Assembly: GCF_000819765.1 (NCBI RefSeq)
Contig: NZ_CDBT01000055.1
Coordinates: 1 to 64,000, forward strand
Reading direction: 5' to 3'
From: Aeromonas bivalvium
Lineage (GTDB): Bacteria > Pseudomonadota > Gammaproteobacteria > Enterobacterales > Aeromonadaceae
DNA: 64,000 bases
The notes under the pieces were generated by a model that saw only the letters and a program-made list of their open reading frames with translations, did no database searches and was not told where the DNA came from. Position 1 is the stretch's first letter, and every line of letters starts with the position of its first letter. Below, one piece after another: positions 16,419-25,477 of the stretch. Made by a program: the position numbers and the translations under genes.

Positions 16419-16518
16419 CGATATTCACCATGGCTTGATGCCAACAATTCATTTTCGACATAGTAGCAGACTCCCTAGAATGCGCTCATTGATTGCATCA
16501 CCGACAACGAGACAAGAC

Positions 16519-17415
16519 ATGCGTAGTTATCTGTTACTGCTGGCCATCGGCCTGCTGTGGGGTTCCCAGTTCATCTTCATGCATCAGGCCGTGGCCGAGC
16601 TGCCCCCCATACTGGTGGCCGCCGGACGTGCCCTGTGCGGCAGCCTGACCCTGGGCCTGCTCTGCCTGTTCATGCGCCTCAAGAGCGAACATACCCCCTG
16701 GCGCACCTACATGCTGATCGCCCTGCTCGATGCCACCATCCCCTTCATCATGGTGGCCTGGGGTCAACAGTACGTGGATAGCGCCATCGCCGCCGTGGTG
16801 ATGGGCTGCATCCCCTTCGTCACCATACTGATGGCGCCGCTGTTCATCTCGGGGGAGAAGATCACCAAGAGCGGCCTGCTTTCCGTGGTGATCGGTTTCG
16901 TCGGCGTGCTGGTGCTGTTCTGGCCCGAGCTGGCTGGCGGCATGAATGCCGGCCTGCTGGGCGCCATGGCCATACTGTTCGGTGCCAGCTGCTTCGCCAT
17001 CGGCCTGCTGATGATCAAGCGTTTCGCCAAGGATCACCCGGTGGTGGTGGCACGCAACATCCTCATCTCCTCCGCCATCCAGCTGCTGATCGCCGCCCCC
17101 TTCCTGATCGACTTCGACCGACTCACCCTGCCGGGCCAGCGCGCCATCGGCGCCGTGGTCATGCTGGGCATCTTCTGTACCGGCCTGGTCTATTTCCTCT
17201 ACATGGCGCTGATCCAGAAGGCGGGCCCCACCTTCGCCTCCTTCAGCAACTATCTGGTACCCCTGTTCGGGGTGGTGCTGGGCGCCCTCTTCCTCGGCGA
17301 GCAGATCCACTCCACCACCGGGGTGGCACTGGCCCTGATCCTGGGCTCGGTCGCCATGAACCAGTGGGCCCAGCAGAGACGCAGCCGTCAGGAGAACCTG
17401 TGTCAGGCATCCTGA
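16519..17415 (+). CDS. EamA-family (DMT) transporter
   Basis: The 298-residue protein consists of two EamA repeats with about ten predicted membrane segments, starting MRSYLLLLAIGLLWGSQFIF. The ATG at 16519 gives a normal N-terminus; longer reading into the LysR region is not supported. Substrates of such drug/metabolite transporters cannot be read from sequence. The divergent LysR gene is the likely regulator. The last 16 bases overlap the start of a small hydrophobic gene, suggesting coupled translation. Confidence 0.88.
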   Translation: MRSYLLLLAIGLLWGSQFIFMHQAVAELPPILVAAGRALCGSLTLGLLCLFMRLKSEHTPWRTYMLIALLDATIPFIMVAWGQQYVDSAIAAVVMGCIPFVTILMAPLFISGEKITKSGLLSVVIGFVGVLVLFWPELAGGMNAGLLGAMAILFGASCFAIGLLMIKRFAKDHPVVVARNILISSAIQLLIAAPFLIDFDRLTLPGQRAIGAVVMLGIFCTGLVYFLYMALIQKAGPTFASFSNYLVPLFGVVLGALFLGEQIHSTTGVALALILGSVAMNQWAQQRRSRQENLCQAS

Positions 17416-17561
17416 CCTCCCTGTGTGGCGGCCTGGTGCTGATCGCCGGCTGGCAGTACCGCCACAAGGTGACGGGCCTGCTCGGCCTGCTGATGGTGCT
17501 GCTGCCCTGGCTGTTCGACAGCAGGCTGCAGGCCATGCTGGGGCATGCCTTCCATGCCTGA
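17400..17561 (+). CDS. Small hydrophobic protein coupled to the EamA gene
   Basis: A 53-residue frame starts with GTG at 17400-17402, seven bases after a strong AGGAG, and overlaps the transporter stop by 16 bp. It has two hydrophobic stretches (ILTSLCGGLVLIAGW and VTGLLGLLMVLLPWLF) separated by QYRHK, suggesting a two-span membrane hairpin. A terminator follows 70 bp later, so the two genes form one transcription unit. I recognise no family; a role with the transporter is only inference from coupling. Confidence 0.6.
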   Translation: MSGILTSLCGGLVLIAGWQYRHKVTGLLGLLMVLLPWLFDSRLQAMLGHAFHA

Positions 17562-17630
17562 CGGCCACCCAGTGTGACTGGCGACCCCTCGCCTGCCCGG
17601 CGAGGTGCGCCAAGGAACCCGCACTCCCGC

Positions 17631-17657
17631 AACCGGTGCCCTGCACCGGTTTTTTTA
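17631..17657 (+). terminator. Terminator after the EamA unit
   Basis: AACCGGTGC (17631-17639) pairs with GCACCGGTT (17643-17651), followed by a run of Ts to 17656. Confidence 0.85.
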
Positions 17658-17670
17658 TGGCCGGGATCCG

Positions 17671-18135
17671 TCACCGGGCCCGATAGCGGTAACCCAGGTG
17701 TTCGTTCTTGCGCGGGCCCCTGATCTGCCAGGCGAGCAGAAAGCCGTCTTCCCTCAGGGTCAGCTCGGCGCTGTAGTGATCCTGACCACAGCGGTGGGGC
17801 TCCGCGGTCAGCCAGCGACCATCCCCTTGCGGCAACAGCTCGAACAGCTCGACCGGCTGCTCATGGCGCAGATGGGAAAGCATGATCCCCCGCGCGGTGC
17901 GCTGCCACCAGAAGCGGTTGTGCATGGCCAGCACCTTGCCATGGGGCGTGGTGTAGCGGCCCTGCTCGGTGAACAGCCAGCCCCCCTGATGATGGGTCAC
18001 CCGCACCTCCCCCTCGCCGCGACCGCACCAGTCGGTTGCGGAACCCGCCCCGTTGCTCGCCTCGAAGGCAAAAGATCCGATCTGTGGCAATCGCTCCCAT
18101 AAACGCTGGATCGCGCCTTCCAACTCGGCCATCAT
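17671..18135 (-). CDS. Conserved small soluble protein (DUF6314-like)
   Basis: The 154-residue product begins MMAELEGAIQRLWERLPQIG. Its beta-rich pattern (GWLFTEQGRYTTPHGKVLAMH, NRFWWQRT, LFELLP, HRCGQDHYSAELTL) resembles the uncharacterised DUF6314 family; this match is from memory. GGAGGTGGCT precedes the ATG. The gene is divergent from the EamA gene at 18175 with only 39 bp between starts, so their control regions must overlap. No catalytic motif is recognised. Confidence 0.7.
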   Translation of the reverse strand: MMAELEGAIQRLWERLPQIGSFAFEASNGAGSATDWCGRGEGEVRVTHHQGGWLFTEQGRYTTPHGKVLAMHNRFWWQRTARGIMLSHLRHEQPVELFELLPQGDGRWLTAEPHRCGQDHYSAELTLREDGFLLAWQIRGPRKNEHLGYRYRAR

Positions 18136-18174
18136 AGCCACCTCCAAATTGACAACTGACGATAAATCAAACAC

Positions 18175-19029
18175 ATGAACTACTTGATAGGGGTTACCCT
18201 GCTCTGGTCCTTCTCCTTCAGCCTGATCGGGGTCTATCTGGCCGGTCAGGTGGATGCCTACTTCTCCGTGCTGACCCGCATCGCCCTCGCCAGTCTGGTA
18301 TTTCTGCCCTTCCTGCGCCGACGCTGGCTGCGCCCGGATCTGGCCCTCAAGCTGATGGCCCTCGGCGCCATCCAGCTCGGCATCATGTATCTGTTCTACT
18401 ACCACTCCTTCCTGCTGCTGACGGTGCCGGAAGTGCTGGTGTTCACCATCTTCACCCCCCTCTACGTCACCCTGCTCCACGATCTGCTGGAGCGGCGCTT
18501 CAAGCCCGCCTATCTGTGGGCGGCGCTGCTGGCGGTGCTGGGGGCGGCCGTCATCCGCTTCGACGGCCTGACCGAAAGCTATGTGCTGGGATTCCTGGTG
18601 GTACAGGGGGCCAACCTCAGCTTCGCCCTGGGGCAGGTGGGCTACAAGGTGCTGCTGGCACGGGAGACAGAACAGCCCCCCCAGCATGCCGTGTTCGGCT
18701 GCTTCTATCTGGGAGCCCTGGCTGTCGCCCTGCCCGCCTGGTGGTTGCTCGGCAAGCCGCAATACCCAAGTACAGGTTTGCAGTGGGGCATACTGCTGTG
18801 GCTGGGGATCGGTGCGTCCGGTCTGGGTTACTTCCTGTGGAACAAGGGCGCGACCCTGGTCAGCAGCGGCGTGCTGGCCATCATGAACAACGCCCTGATC
18901 CCGGCGGGTCTGCTGGTAAACCTGATGCTGTGGGGGCGGGAGACGGATCTGCTGCGCCTCGCCGTCGGCGGCCTGCTGATGCTGGCCTCCCTCTGGCTGT
19001 GCAAGCCAGGGCGACCGGCCCGGGCCTGA
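18175..19029 (+). CDS. EamA-family (DMT) transporter
   Basis: The 284-residue protein has two EamA repeats with about ten predicted membrane segments (MNYLIGVTLLWSFSFSLIGV at the start; SGLGYFLWNKGATLVSSG in the second half). This half-motif is common in the carboxylate/amino-acid/amine transporter group of the family. The substrate is unknown. It is divergent from the DUF6314-like gene and ends 13 bp from the convergent PAS-GGDEF gene. Confidence 0.87.
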   Translation: MNYLIGVTLLWSFSFSLIGVYLAGQVDAYFSVLTRIALASLVFLPFLRRRWLRPDLALKLMALGAIQLGIMYLFYYHSFLLLTVPEVLVFTIFTPLYVTLLHDLLERRFKPAYLWAALLAVLGAAVIRFDGLTESYVLGFLVVQGANLSFALGQVGYKVLLARETEQPPQHAVFGCFYLGALAVALPAWWLLGKPQYPSTGLQWGILLWLGIGASGLGYFLWNKGATLVSSGVLAIMNNALIPAGLLVNLMLWGRETDLLRLAVGGLLMLASLWLCKPGRPARA

Positions 19030-19042
19030 CCGACAGCTGTGC

Positions 19043-19894
19043 TCAGCCGACGACCTGGTTGTGCTCCTGGCGGGCCTGACCATGGCAGGAGGCGAGCCGG
19101 GCGAGCAGGTGATCGATCTGCTCCCCCGGTTGATGCTGCACCAGGCCGATGCTGATGGTGACCGGGCGCTCCGGCAGCAGGCTGGCATCGGCAATCTCGA
19201 GGCGCAGCCGCTCGGCTATCTCCAGCGCATCGAGCCGCTCTATGCCGGGCAGCATCAGGATGAAGGTGTCATCATCCCAACGGGCGAAGGGATCGTCCTT
19301 GCGCAGCTCGTGGCGCACGATGCGCGCCAGCTTGGCCAGCATGGCGTCGCAGTCCGCCTCGCCAAACAGCTGTAATATCTTGGCCCTGTGGTCCACGGTC
19401 AGCTGCAGCAGGCAGAAGGCCCCCCCCTGGCTCAGCCGCTCGCCGAGCCGCTGTTCGAAGTCGCGGCGGCTCTCGAGCCCGGTCAGGGGATCCGTGCCCT
19501 GCGGCTCCGCCGCCTGGGCGTGGCGACAGCGGCGCACCATGCCGAGCAGATCGCCGTTCGCCATGCGGCTGGCCCGCTCGTCGAGCCGGATGTAGTGGCC
19601 GTCATGGTGCAGGATGCGGTAGTCCAGCCGCAACGCGTCATGCCCATGCAGGCAGGCGGCGAACGCCTCGGCCACCCGCCCCATGTCATCCGGGTGAACC
19701 CGGGCCAGCCAGCTCATCTCATCCAGGGTCTCGGGGGTGAGACCCAGCAGCGCCAGGCAGGAGGGATCCCGCTGTATCGCCTGATGCTGTGGCCAGCGCC
19801 AGGCGCCGGCATCCATGATGGCCATGACATCCGCCATCAAGGAACAATCCAGTTCGGTCACCGTATCCGCCAGCGGAGCCTTCAGTACATCCAT
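19043..19894 (-). CDS. PAS-GGDEF protein with degenerate catalytic site
   Basis: The 283-residue product has a PAS fold (about 25-125; VHPDDMGRVAEAF and ILHHDGHYIRL are PAS_3-like) followed by a GGDEF domain opening with DPLTGLESRRDFEQRL. The signature is DDDTF (207-211) in place of GGDEF, so cyclase activity is unlikely. The RxxD inhibitory site is kept as RKDD (198-201), exactly five residues before the signature, as in c-di-GMP-binding GGDEF domains. It may act as a c-di-GMP receptor. The ATG at 19892-19894 is preceded by GAGGCGTTTG. No membrane segment is visible. Confidence 0.8.
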   Translation of the reverse strand: MDVLKAPLADTVTELDCSLMADVMAIMDAGAWRWPQHQAIQRDPSCLALLGLTPETLDEMSWLARVHPDDMGRVAEAFAACLHGHDALRLDYRILHHDGHYIRLDERASRMANGDLLGMVRRCRHAQAAEPQGTDPLTGLESRRDFEQRLGERLSQGGAFCLLQLTVDHRAKILQLFGEADCDAMLAKLARIVRHELRKDDPFARWDDDTFILMLPGIERLDALEIAERLRLEIADASLLPERPVTISIGLVQHQPGEQIDHLLARLASCHGQARQEHNQVVG

Positions 19895-20008
19895 CAAACG
19901 CCTCGAAACTGTGAAAATTCGTCATGAACCCCAATAAGTAGCATCGAGGCAAGGGATCGGCAATCCGGGTACTGGCAAAAAACCGGGACCATGGCCGAAG
20001 GGCCGGGA

Positions 20009-20731
20009 TCAGGCACCGCCGCTGCGAGCCCCATGATAACCCTCCATCAGGGTCTGCCAGTTCCCGGGCACGAAGTGGAAGCTGGTGTGCAGCTGCGCCT
20101 CCTTGTTGAAGGAGCGCAGCAGACGCTCCAGATTGGCTTGCTGCCAGCTGCCCGGGGCGCGGAGCTCCCCCTTGTCGAAATCGATCACCCAGACCTTCTG
20201 ATCCTTGTCGAGCAGCAGGTTGTGGCTGTTGAGATCCGCATGATAGACGCCGGCATCGTGCAACTGGCGGATCGCCTGGCCGACCCGCAGCCAGATGTCG
20301 GCCGCAATGGGGCCTCGCTTGAGCAAGGCCACCAGATCCTTGGCGCCACGAATGCGCTCGATCAGGATATCGGCCCGATAGAAGGGCCCCTGCTTGACCA
20401 TGCGGGCCGCAAACGGGCGCGGTACCGGCAGGCCCTGTTCGCTCAAGCGGGCCAGCAGGCTGTACTCGGCCATGGCCCGGCTCGACTCCACCCCCTCGAA
20501 CCAGAAGCGATCCCGCACCACCTTGCCCACCATGCCGCCACGATAGTAGTGGCGCAACACCAGATGGCACGACTCCCCCTTCACGAACCAGGTCACACCG
20601 CGACCAATGGCGGACCCCACCACCTTGCCCTGATCCTGCCACCAGCCGGGATCGAACAGCCTGGGCGAGGGGTTGTGGAAGTGATCATCGGCAAACCAGC
20701 ACACCTGGTTCTTGTCGGTTTGAATTTGCAT
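20009..20731 (-). CDS. kdkA: 3-deoxy-D-manno-octulosonic acid kinase
   Basis: Phosphorylates the single Kdo residue of lipid A-Kdo at O-4 using ATP. The 240-residue protein has the small-kinase fold: the catalytic loop HADLNSHN (164-171) with Asp166, and a metal-binding VIDFDKG (182-188). The N-terminal block with FDPGWWQDQGKVVG is typical of KdkA from Haemophilus and Vibrio. It lies divergent from opsX, whose product adds the first heptose to phosphorylated Kdo in these organisms, so the two act in consecutive LPS core steps at the inner membrane. Confidence 0.88.
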   Translation of the reverse strand: MQIQTDKNQVCWFADDHFHNPSPRLFDPGWWQDQGKVVGSAIGRGVTWFVKGESCHLVLRHYYRGGMVGKVVRDRFWFEGVESSRAMAEYSLLARLSEQGLPVPRPFAARMVKQGPFYRADILIERIRGAKDLVALLKRGPIAADIWLRVGQAIRQLHDAGVYHADLNSHNLLLDKDQKVWVIDFDKGELRAPGSWQQANLERLLRSFNKEAQLHTSFHFVPGNWQTLMEGYHGARSGGA

Positions 20732-20827
20732 CTGGCGGGTTCCGGGCAGTGATTGGCCGCAATTTTACAATCCACGAGGGAGTTTGCATAATGCCATTCA
20801 TCGATTACCCACCCATTGCGCCACATC

Positions 20828-21895
20828 ATGCTGCCGTTCCAAACGCCACCCTCTTCCATCTGCATCCTGCGGCTCTCCGCCATCGGGGATTGCTGCCATG
20901 CGCTGGCCCTGGTGCGCGTCATCCAGCGGGCGTGGCCAGAGACCCGCATCACCTGGGTCACCGGCAAGCTGGAGGCCGGGTTGTTTGCCGATCTGCCCGG
21001 CGTCGAGGTGATCCCGTTCGACAAGGGCCAGGGCTGGCGCGGTTATCGCGATCTGTGGCGTCGACTGGCAGGCCGCAGGTTCGATGCCCTGCTGCATCTG
21101 CAGGCGGCCCTGCGGGCCAGCATCGCCACCCTCGGCATCCGGGCCGGGGTCAAGCTCGGCTTCGACCGGGAGCGGGCCAACGATGGCCAATGGCTGTTCA
21201 CCAATCACAAGGTACCCTCCCCCGCCTCTCCCCACGTGCTGGATGGCTTCCTCGCCTTCGCCAGGGAGCTGGGCATCCAGGATCTGACCCCGGACTGGCA
21301 ACTGCCCATCAGCGCGGAACATCAGGCGTGGGCAAAGGAGAAGATTGGCGGCAAGCCCACCCTGCTCATCTGCGCGGCCGCCAGCAAGCCCTTCAAGAAC
21401 TGGACCGCAGCCGGTTATGCCGCCCTGGCAGACCATGCCGCGGCCAGGGGGATGCAGGTCTACCTGTGCGGCGGACCGGCCCAACTGGAGCTGGATCTCG
21501 CCGCCGAGATCCGGCGCTTAAGCGAGAGCAAGCCGGTCGACCTGGTGGGACAGACCAGCCTCAAGCAGCTGCTGGCCCTGATCAAGGAGGCGAGCCTGGT
21601 GCTGGCTCCGGACACGGGGCCCACCCACATGGCGACCATGGTCGGGACCCCCGTCATCGGCCTTTATGCCCACCACAACCCGGCCCGCACCGGTCCCTAC
21701 CTGGCACGGGATCGGGTCGTCAGCGTCTATCAGGAACTCATTGAAGCCGAGACCGGCAAGCCCCTCGATCAGTTGAGCTGGCGTACCCGGCTCAAGGATC
21801 CGGACGCCATGGCCAGGCTGCCGATCGCCCGGGTGATCGCCCGATTCGACGAATATTGGCAGCAAATGGCAGGATCCATCGAAAATCCCGAGTGA
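20828..21895 (+). CDS. opsX: LPS heptosyltransferase I, OpsX type
   Basis: A GT9-family glycosyltransferase of 355 residues. The N-terminus (SICILRLSAIGDCCHALALV) and the C-terminal donor-site motif (LVLAPDTGPTHMATMVGTPV) are typical of ADP-heptose transferases. Stretches such as ALLHLQAALRASI, NDGQWLFTN and SPHVLDGF resemble H. influenzae OpsX. The start at 20828 gives the expected N-terminus but lacks a Shine-Dalgarno sequence, whereas a good GAGGGAG stands before an out-of-frame ATG at 20791. This is either a real oddity of initiation or a small sequence difference near the start. Confidence 0.85.
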   Translation: MLPFQTPPSSICILRLSAIGDCCHALALVRVIQRAWPETRITWVTGKLEAGLFADLPGVEVIPFDKGQGWRGYRDLWRRLAGRRFDALLHLQAALRASIATLGIRAGVKLGFDRERANDGQWLFTNHKVPSPASPHVLDGFLAFARELGIQDLTPDWQLPISAEHQAWAKEKIGGKPTLLICAAASKPFKNWTAAGYAALADHAAARGMQVYLCGGPAQLELDLAAEIRRLSESKPVDLVGQTSLKQLLALIKEASLVLAPDTGPTHMATMVGTPVIGLYAHHNPARTGPYLARDRVVSVYQELIEAETGKPLDQLSWRTRLKDPDAMARLPIARVIARFDEYWQQMAGSIENPE

Positions 21896-21991
21896 TCAGC
21901 GAGAGATAACCTGATGGTCAGCCGACAGCTGGCTCGCCAGAATGACGGCCGTGTGGAGGCGACTCCCACAGCAAGCTACGAATCCTTTGAT

Positions 21992-22021
21992 CGGCTGGAA
22001 TATGATTCCGGCCGTTTTTTT
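21992..22021 (+). terminator. Terminator after opsX
   Basis: CGGCTGGAAT (21992-22001) pairs with ATTCCGGCCG (22005-22014), with one G-T pair, and is followed by seven Ts. Confidence 0.85.
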
Positions 22022-22167
22022 ATCTGCGGCCGTCTGCTACCATCTGCCGCCTTCATATGCCCCAGTGGCTTAATTTTCCGCGTTTTGTGCTTGGCTGTCG
22101 CCCCTTCGGGCACAAGACGGCAGCCTCTGCTACAACCAGAACACTATCATCGCTTAAAGGTACGGAC

Positions 22168-22794
22168 ATGGCGCAACAAGGCACCCTCTACATCATCTCC
22201 TCCCCGAGCGGAGCGGGTAAGTCCAGTCTGCTCAGTGCCCTGCTCAGCCAGCCGGAAGCCGCCGGCCGGATGCAGCTCTCCGTCTCCCACACCACCCGCG
22301 CCATGCGCCCGGGGGAAGAGAACGGGGTGCACTACCATTTCGTGCCGGTAGATGAGTTCAAGGCGCTGATCGAGCGCGGCGATTTTCTGGAGTGGGCAGA
22401 GGTGTTCGGCAACTACTATGGCACCTCCCGCGCCGCCATCGAGGCCTGCCTGGCCCAGGGCATCGATGTCTTTCTCGACATCGACTGGCAAGGCGCCCGC
22501 CAGATCCGCGCGCAGATGGAGACCCGCTCCATCTTCATACTGCCGCCGAGCCGCCCCGAACTGGAGCGCCGCCTGATCGGCCGCGGCCAGGACAGCGAAG
22601 AGGTGATCCGGGGTCGCATGGCGAAAGCCGTTGCCGAAATGGTGCACTACGACGAGTATGACTATGTCATCATCAACGAAGAGTTCGAGCTGGCCCTGTG
22701 CCAACTCAAGGCCATCATAGAGAGCCAGAGGTTGACGACGGGCCGCCAGCAGCAGGCACAACAAAACTTGCTACAACAGCTACTGGCGGAATAA
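22168..22794 (+). CDS. gmk: Guanylate kinase
   Basis: Phosphorylates GMP to GDP with ATP. The 208-residue product has the P-loop [12 protein letters not shown] (residues 11-22), the GMP-binding [21 protein letters not shown] block and [19 protein letters not shown] stands 8 bases before the ATG; longer reading upstream is unsupported. It heads the conserved gmk-rpoZ-spoT-trmH cluster. As in E. coli, nucleotide supply is placed beside the (p)ppGpp enzyme. Confidence 0.96.
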   Translation: MAQQGTLYIISSPSGAGKSSLLSALLSQPEAAGRMQLSVSHTTRAMRPGEENGVHYHFVPVDEFKALIERGDFLEWAEVFGNYYGTSRAAIEACLAQGIDVFLDIDWQGARQIRAQMETRSIFILPPSRPELERRLIGRGQDSEEVIRGRMAKAVAEMVHYDEYDYVIINEEFELALCQLKAIIESQRLTTGRQQQAQQNLLQQLLAE

Positions 22795-22843
22795 GCTAAA
22801 ACCAAGTAAACTTTTGCGTCATTTTTAAACACTGGAGTCCTGC

Positions 22844-23119
22844 ATGGCACGCGTTACTGTAGAAGATGCTGTAAAACAGGTAGGTAACCGTTTTGACCTG
22901 GTGCTGGTCGCCGCGCGCCGCGCCCGTCAGATCGCGGTTCAAGGTAAAGATCCCCTGGTTGACGAAGAGAACGACAAGCCGACTGTGATCGCCCTGCGTG
23001 AGATCGAGCTGGGTCTGGTGAACAATCAAGTAATGGATACCCAGGACCGTTACGAGCAGCAGGAGCAGGAAGCCGCCGAGCTGGCTGCCGTTGCCGCTAT
23101 CGCCGAAGGGCGCGGTTAA
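22844..23119 (+). CDS. rpoZ: RNA polymerase omega subunit
   Basis: The 91-residue subunit helps RNA polymerase assembly and forms part of a ppGpp site. [29 protein letters not shown] and [13 protein letters not shown] are nearly invariant in gammaproteobacteria. CTGGAGTCCTGC precedes the ATG. It lies between gmk and spoT, the usual order. Confidence 0.97.
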   Translation: MARVTVEDAVKQVGNRFDLVLVAARRARQIAVQGKDPLVDEENDKPTVIALREIELGLVNNQVMDTQDRYEQQEQEAAELAAVAAIAEGRG

Positions 23120-23247
23120 GTCCTCCAAGCCGGCACCCGCCCGGGTGCCGACTGTTCTCCCCCATTTACAACCGCTCGAAAACCTCGCAAACTCAGGGGT
23201 ATACCCTCAATACCACGGATTGCTGAATTACCGCAGCGGGGCATGTC

Positions 23248-25362
23248 TTGTATCTATTTGAAAATCTTAAAGAAGTAGCTAGTTCTTATCTGCCAGCAGA
23301 GCAGGTTGAGAAACTCAAGCAAGCCTATGTGGTAGCCCGCGATGCTCACCAGGGCCAGATGCGATCCAGTGGTGAACCCTATATTACCCACCCGGTTGCG
23401 GTTGCCCGCATTCTGGGGGACATGCGCCTGGACCACGAGACCCTGATGGCCGCCGTGCTGCACGATGTCATCGAGGACACCCCTGTCACCAAGGCCGAGC
23501 TGGCAGAGCTGTTTGGCGATGCGGTCGCCGAGCTGGTCTCCGGCGTCTCCAAGCTCGACAAGCTGAAGTTTCGCGACCGCAAGGAAGCCCAGGTCGAGAA
23601 CTTCCGCAAGATGATGATGGCCATGACCCAGGACATACGGGTCATCCTGATCAAGCTGGCCGACCGCACCCACAACATGCGCACCCTCGGCTCATTGCGG
23701 CCGGACAAGCGCCGCCGCATCGCCCGCGAGACCCTGGAGATCTTCGCCCCCATCGCCAACCGCCTCGGCATCCACACCATGAAGAACGAGCTGGAAGAGC
23801 TCGGCTTCGAGGCCCTCTACCCCATGCGCTCCCGGGTGCTGAAAGAGTCGGTGCGCCGTGCCCGTGGCAATCGCCGCGAGATCATCGAGTCCATCCAGAG
23901 CGAAATCCAGGGGAGACTGCAGGAGTCCGGCATCGAGGCCCAGGTGAGCGGCCGCGAGAAGAACATGTTCTCCATCTACAACAAGATGGAGAAAAAAGAG
24001 CTGCAATTTCATGAGGTAATGGATATCTATGCCTTTCGCGTCAAGGTGAAGGACATAGACACCTGTTACCGGGTGCTGGGGCAGATGCACAGCCTCTACA
24101 AGCCCCGTCCCGGCCGCTTTAAAGATTATATCGCCATCCCCAAGACCAACGGCTACCAGTCCCTGCACACCTCCCTGGTGGGGCCGCACGGGGTGCCGGT
24201 CGAGGTGCAGATCCGCACCGAGTACATGGATCAGATGGCCGACAAGGGGGTTGCCGCCCACTGGGCCTACAAGCAGGATGGCGACAGCTCGGGCACCACG
24301 GCCCAGATCCGCGCCCAGCGCTGGATGCAGAGCCTGCTCGAGCTGCAGCAGAGCGCCGGCAGCTCGTTCGAGTTCATCGAAGGGGTCAAGACCGATCTTT
24401 TCCCGGACGAGATCTATGTGTTCACCCCCGAGGGACGCATCATGGAATTGCCCACCGGCGCCACCCCGGTGGATTTCGCCTACACGGTGCACACGGACAT
24501 CGGCCATGCCTGCGTGGGGGCCAGGGTCGACCGCCACCCCTACCCGCTGAGCAGCCAGCTGCAATCCGGTCAGACGGTGGAGATCATCACGGCGCCGGGG
24601 GCCCGCCCCAATGCGGCCTGGCTCAACTTCGTGGTGACCACCAAGGCTCGCTCCAAGATCCGCCAGTTCCTCAAGAACCTGCGCACCGAGGAGTCCGTGG
24701 TGCTCGGCCGTCGCCTGCTCAATCATGCCCTCGGCGCCAAGAACATAGAGGACATTCCGGAAGCCCGCATCAAGCAGGTACTGACCGATACCAAGCACGA
24801 GAACCTGCATGGCCTGCTGGCCGATATCGGTCTGGGCAATGCCATGAGCGTCATGGTCGCCCGCCGCATGCAGGCCGATGAGCTGCCCCAGGATGATCAG
24901 CCCAGGAGCAGCAAGAAGATGCCGATCAAGGGTGCCGACGGCATGCTGGTCACCTTCGCCAACTGCTGCCGCCCGATCCCGGGGGATGCCATCATCGCTC
25001 ACATCAGCCCGGGCAAGGGGCTGGTGATCCACCAGGAGTCGTGCCGCAACATCAAGGGCTACAGCCGCGAACCGGACAAGTACCTGCCGGTACAGTGGGA
25101 AGTGGATCCGGATCAGGAACTGGAATTCAAGACCGGCATCCATATCGAGATCGTCAACCATCAGGGCGCCCTGGCGGAGCTGGCCAACGTGATCGCCGCC
25201 ACCGGTGCCAACATCCACGGTATCAGTACCGAGGAGAAGGATGGTCGCGTCTATCTGGTCACCCTGCTTATCACCACCAAGGGCCGCATCCATCTGGCCA
25301 ACATCATGCGCAAGATCCGCGTCATGCCCAATGTGCTCAGGGTGAGCCGACAGAAGAACTGA
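23248..25362 (+). CDS. spoT: Bifunctional (p)ppGpp synthetase/hydrolase
   Basis: Makes and degrades the alarmone (p)ppGpp. The 704-residue protein has the HD hydrolase domain (YITHPVAVARIL, LHDVIEDT, KLADRTHNMRTLGSLRPDKR), the RelA/SpoT synthetase region (FKDYIAIPKTNGYQSLHTS), the TGS domain (IYVFTPEGRIMELPTGATPVDFAY), a C-terminal zinc-finger-like region with the CCRPIPGD motif, and an ACT domain. Translation starts with TTG at 23248, as in E. coli spoT, giving MYLFENLKE. This start is supported by homology rather than by a strong ribosome site. Confidence 0.96.
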   Translation: MYLFENLKEVASSYLPAEQVEKLKQAYVVARDAHQGQMRSSGEPYITHPVAVARILGDMRLDHETLMAAVLHDVIEDTPVTKAELAELFGDAVAELVSGVSKLDKLKFRDRKEAQVENFRKMMMAMTQDIRVILIKLADRTHNMRTLGSLRPDKRRRIARETLEIFAPIANRLGIHTMKNELEELGFEALYPMRSRVLKESVRRARGNRREIIESIQSEIQGRLQESGIEAQVSGREKNMFSIYNKMEKKELQFHEVMDIYAFRVKVKDIDTCYRVLGQMHSLYKPRPGRFKDYIAIPKTNGYQSLHTSLVGPHGVPVEVQIRTEYMDQMADKGVAAHWAYKQDGDSSGTTAQIRAQRWMQSLLELQQSAGSSFEFIEGVKTDLFPDEIYVFTPEGRIMELPTGATPVDFAYTVHTDIGHACVGARVDRHPYPLSSQLQSGQTVEIITAPGARPNAAWLNFVVTTKARSKIRQFLKNLRTEESVVLGRRLLNHALGAKNIEDIPEARIKQVLTDTKHENLHGLLADIGLGNAMSVMVARRMQADELPQDDQPRSSKKMPIKGADGMLVTFANCCRPIPGDAIIAHISPGKGLVIHQESCRNIKGYSREPDKYLPVQWEVDPDQELEFKTGIHIEIVNHQGALAELANVIAATGANIHGISTEEKDGRVYLVTLLITTKGRIHLANIMRKIRVMPNVLRVSRQKN

Positions 25363-25366
25363 TCCC

Positions 25367-25396
25367 ACAGGCGGCGCAAGCCGCCTGTTGCTTTTT
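25367..25396 (+). terminator. Terminator between spoT and trmH
   Basis: ACAGGCGGC (25367-25375) pairs with GCCGCCTGT (25380-25388), followed by TGCTTTTTC. It would reduce read-through from spoT into trmH. Confidence 0.8.
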
Positions 25397-25477
25397 CAAG
25401 AGACAATCATGGCCTCACGCGCATCGGCGGCACACAACGTCCGAGCCGCGCACCAGCCTCATCACATAGATATCGAT

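Noticed and set aside
20749-21744. 331-codon frame overlapping opsX with a good ribosome site
   Set aside because: The product has no family pattern and is Arg/Gly/Pro-rich, typical of a shadow frame; the opsX frame has clear GT9 motifs.
23692-25368. Long open frame antisense to spoT (over 550 codons)
   Set aside because: Same cause: GC-rich third codon positions open the opposite strand. SpoT motifs are unambiguous.
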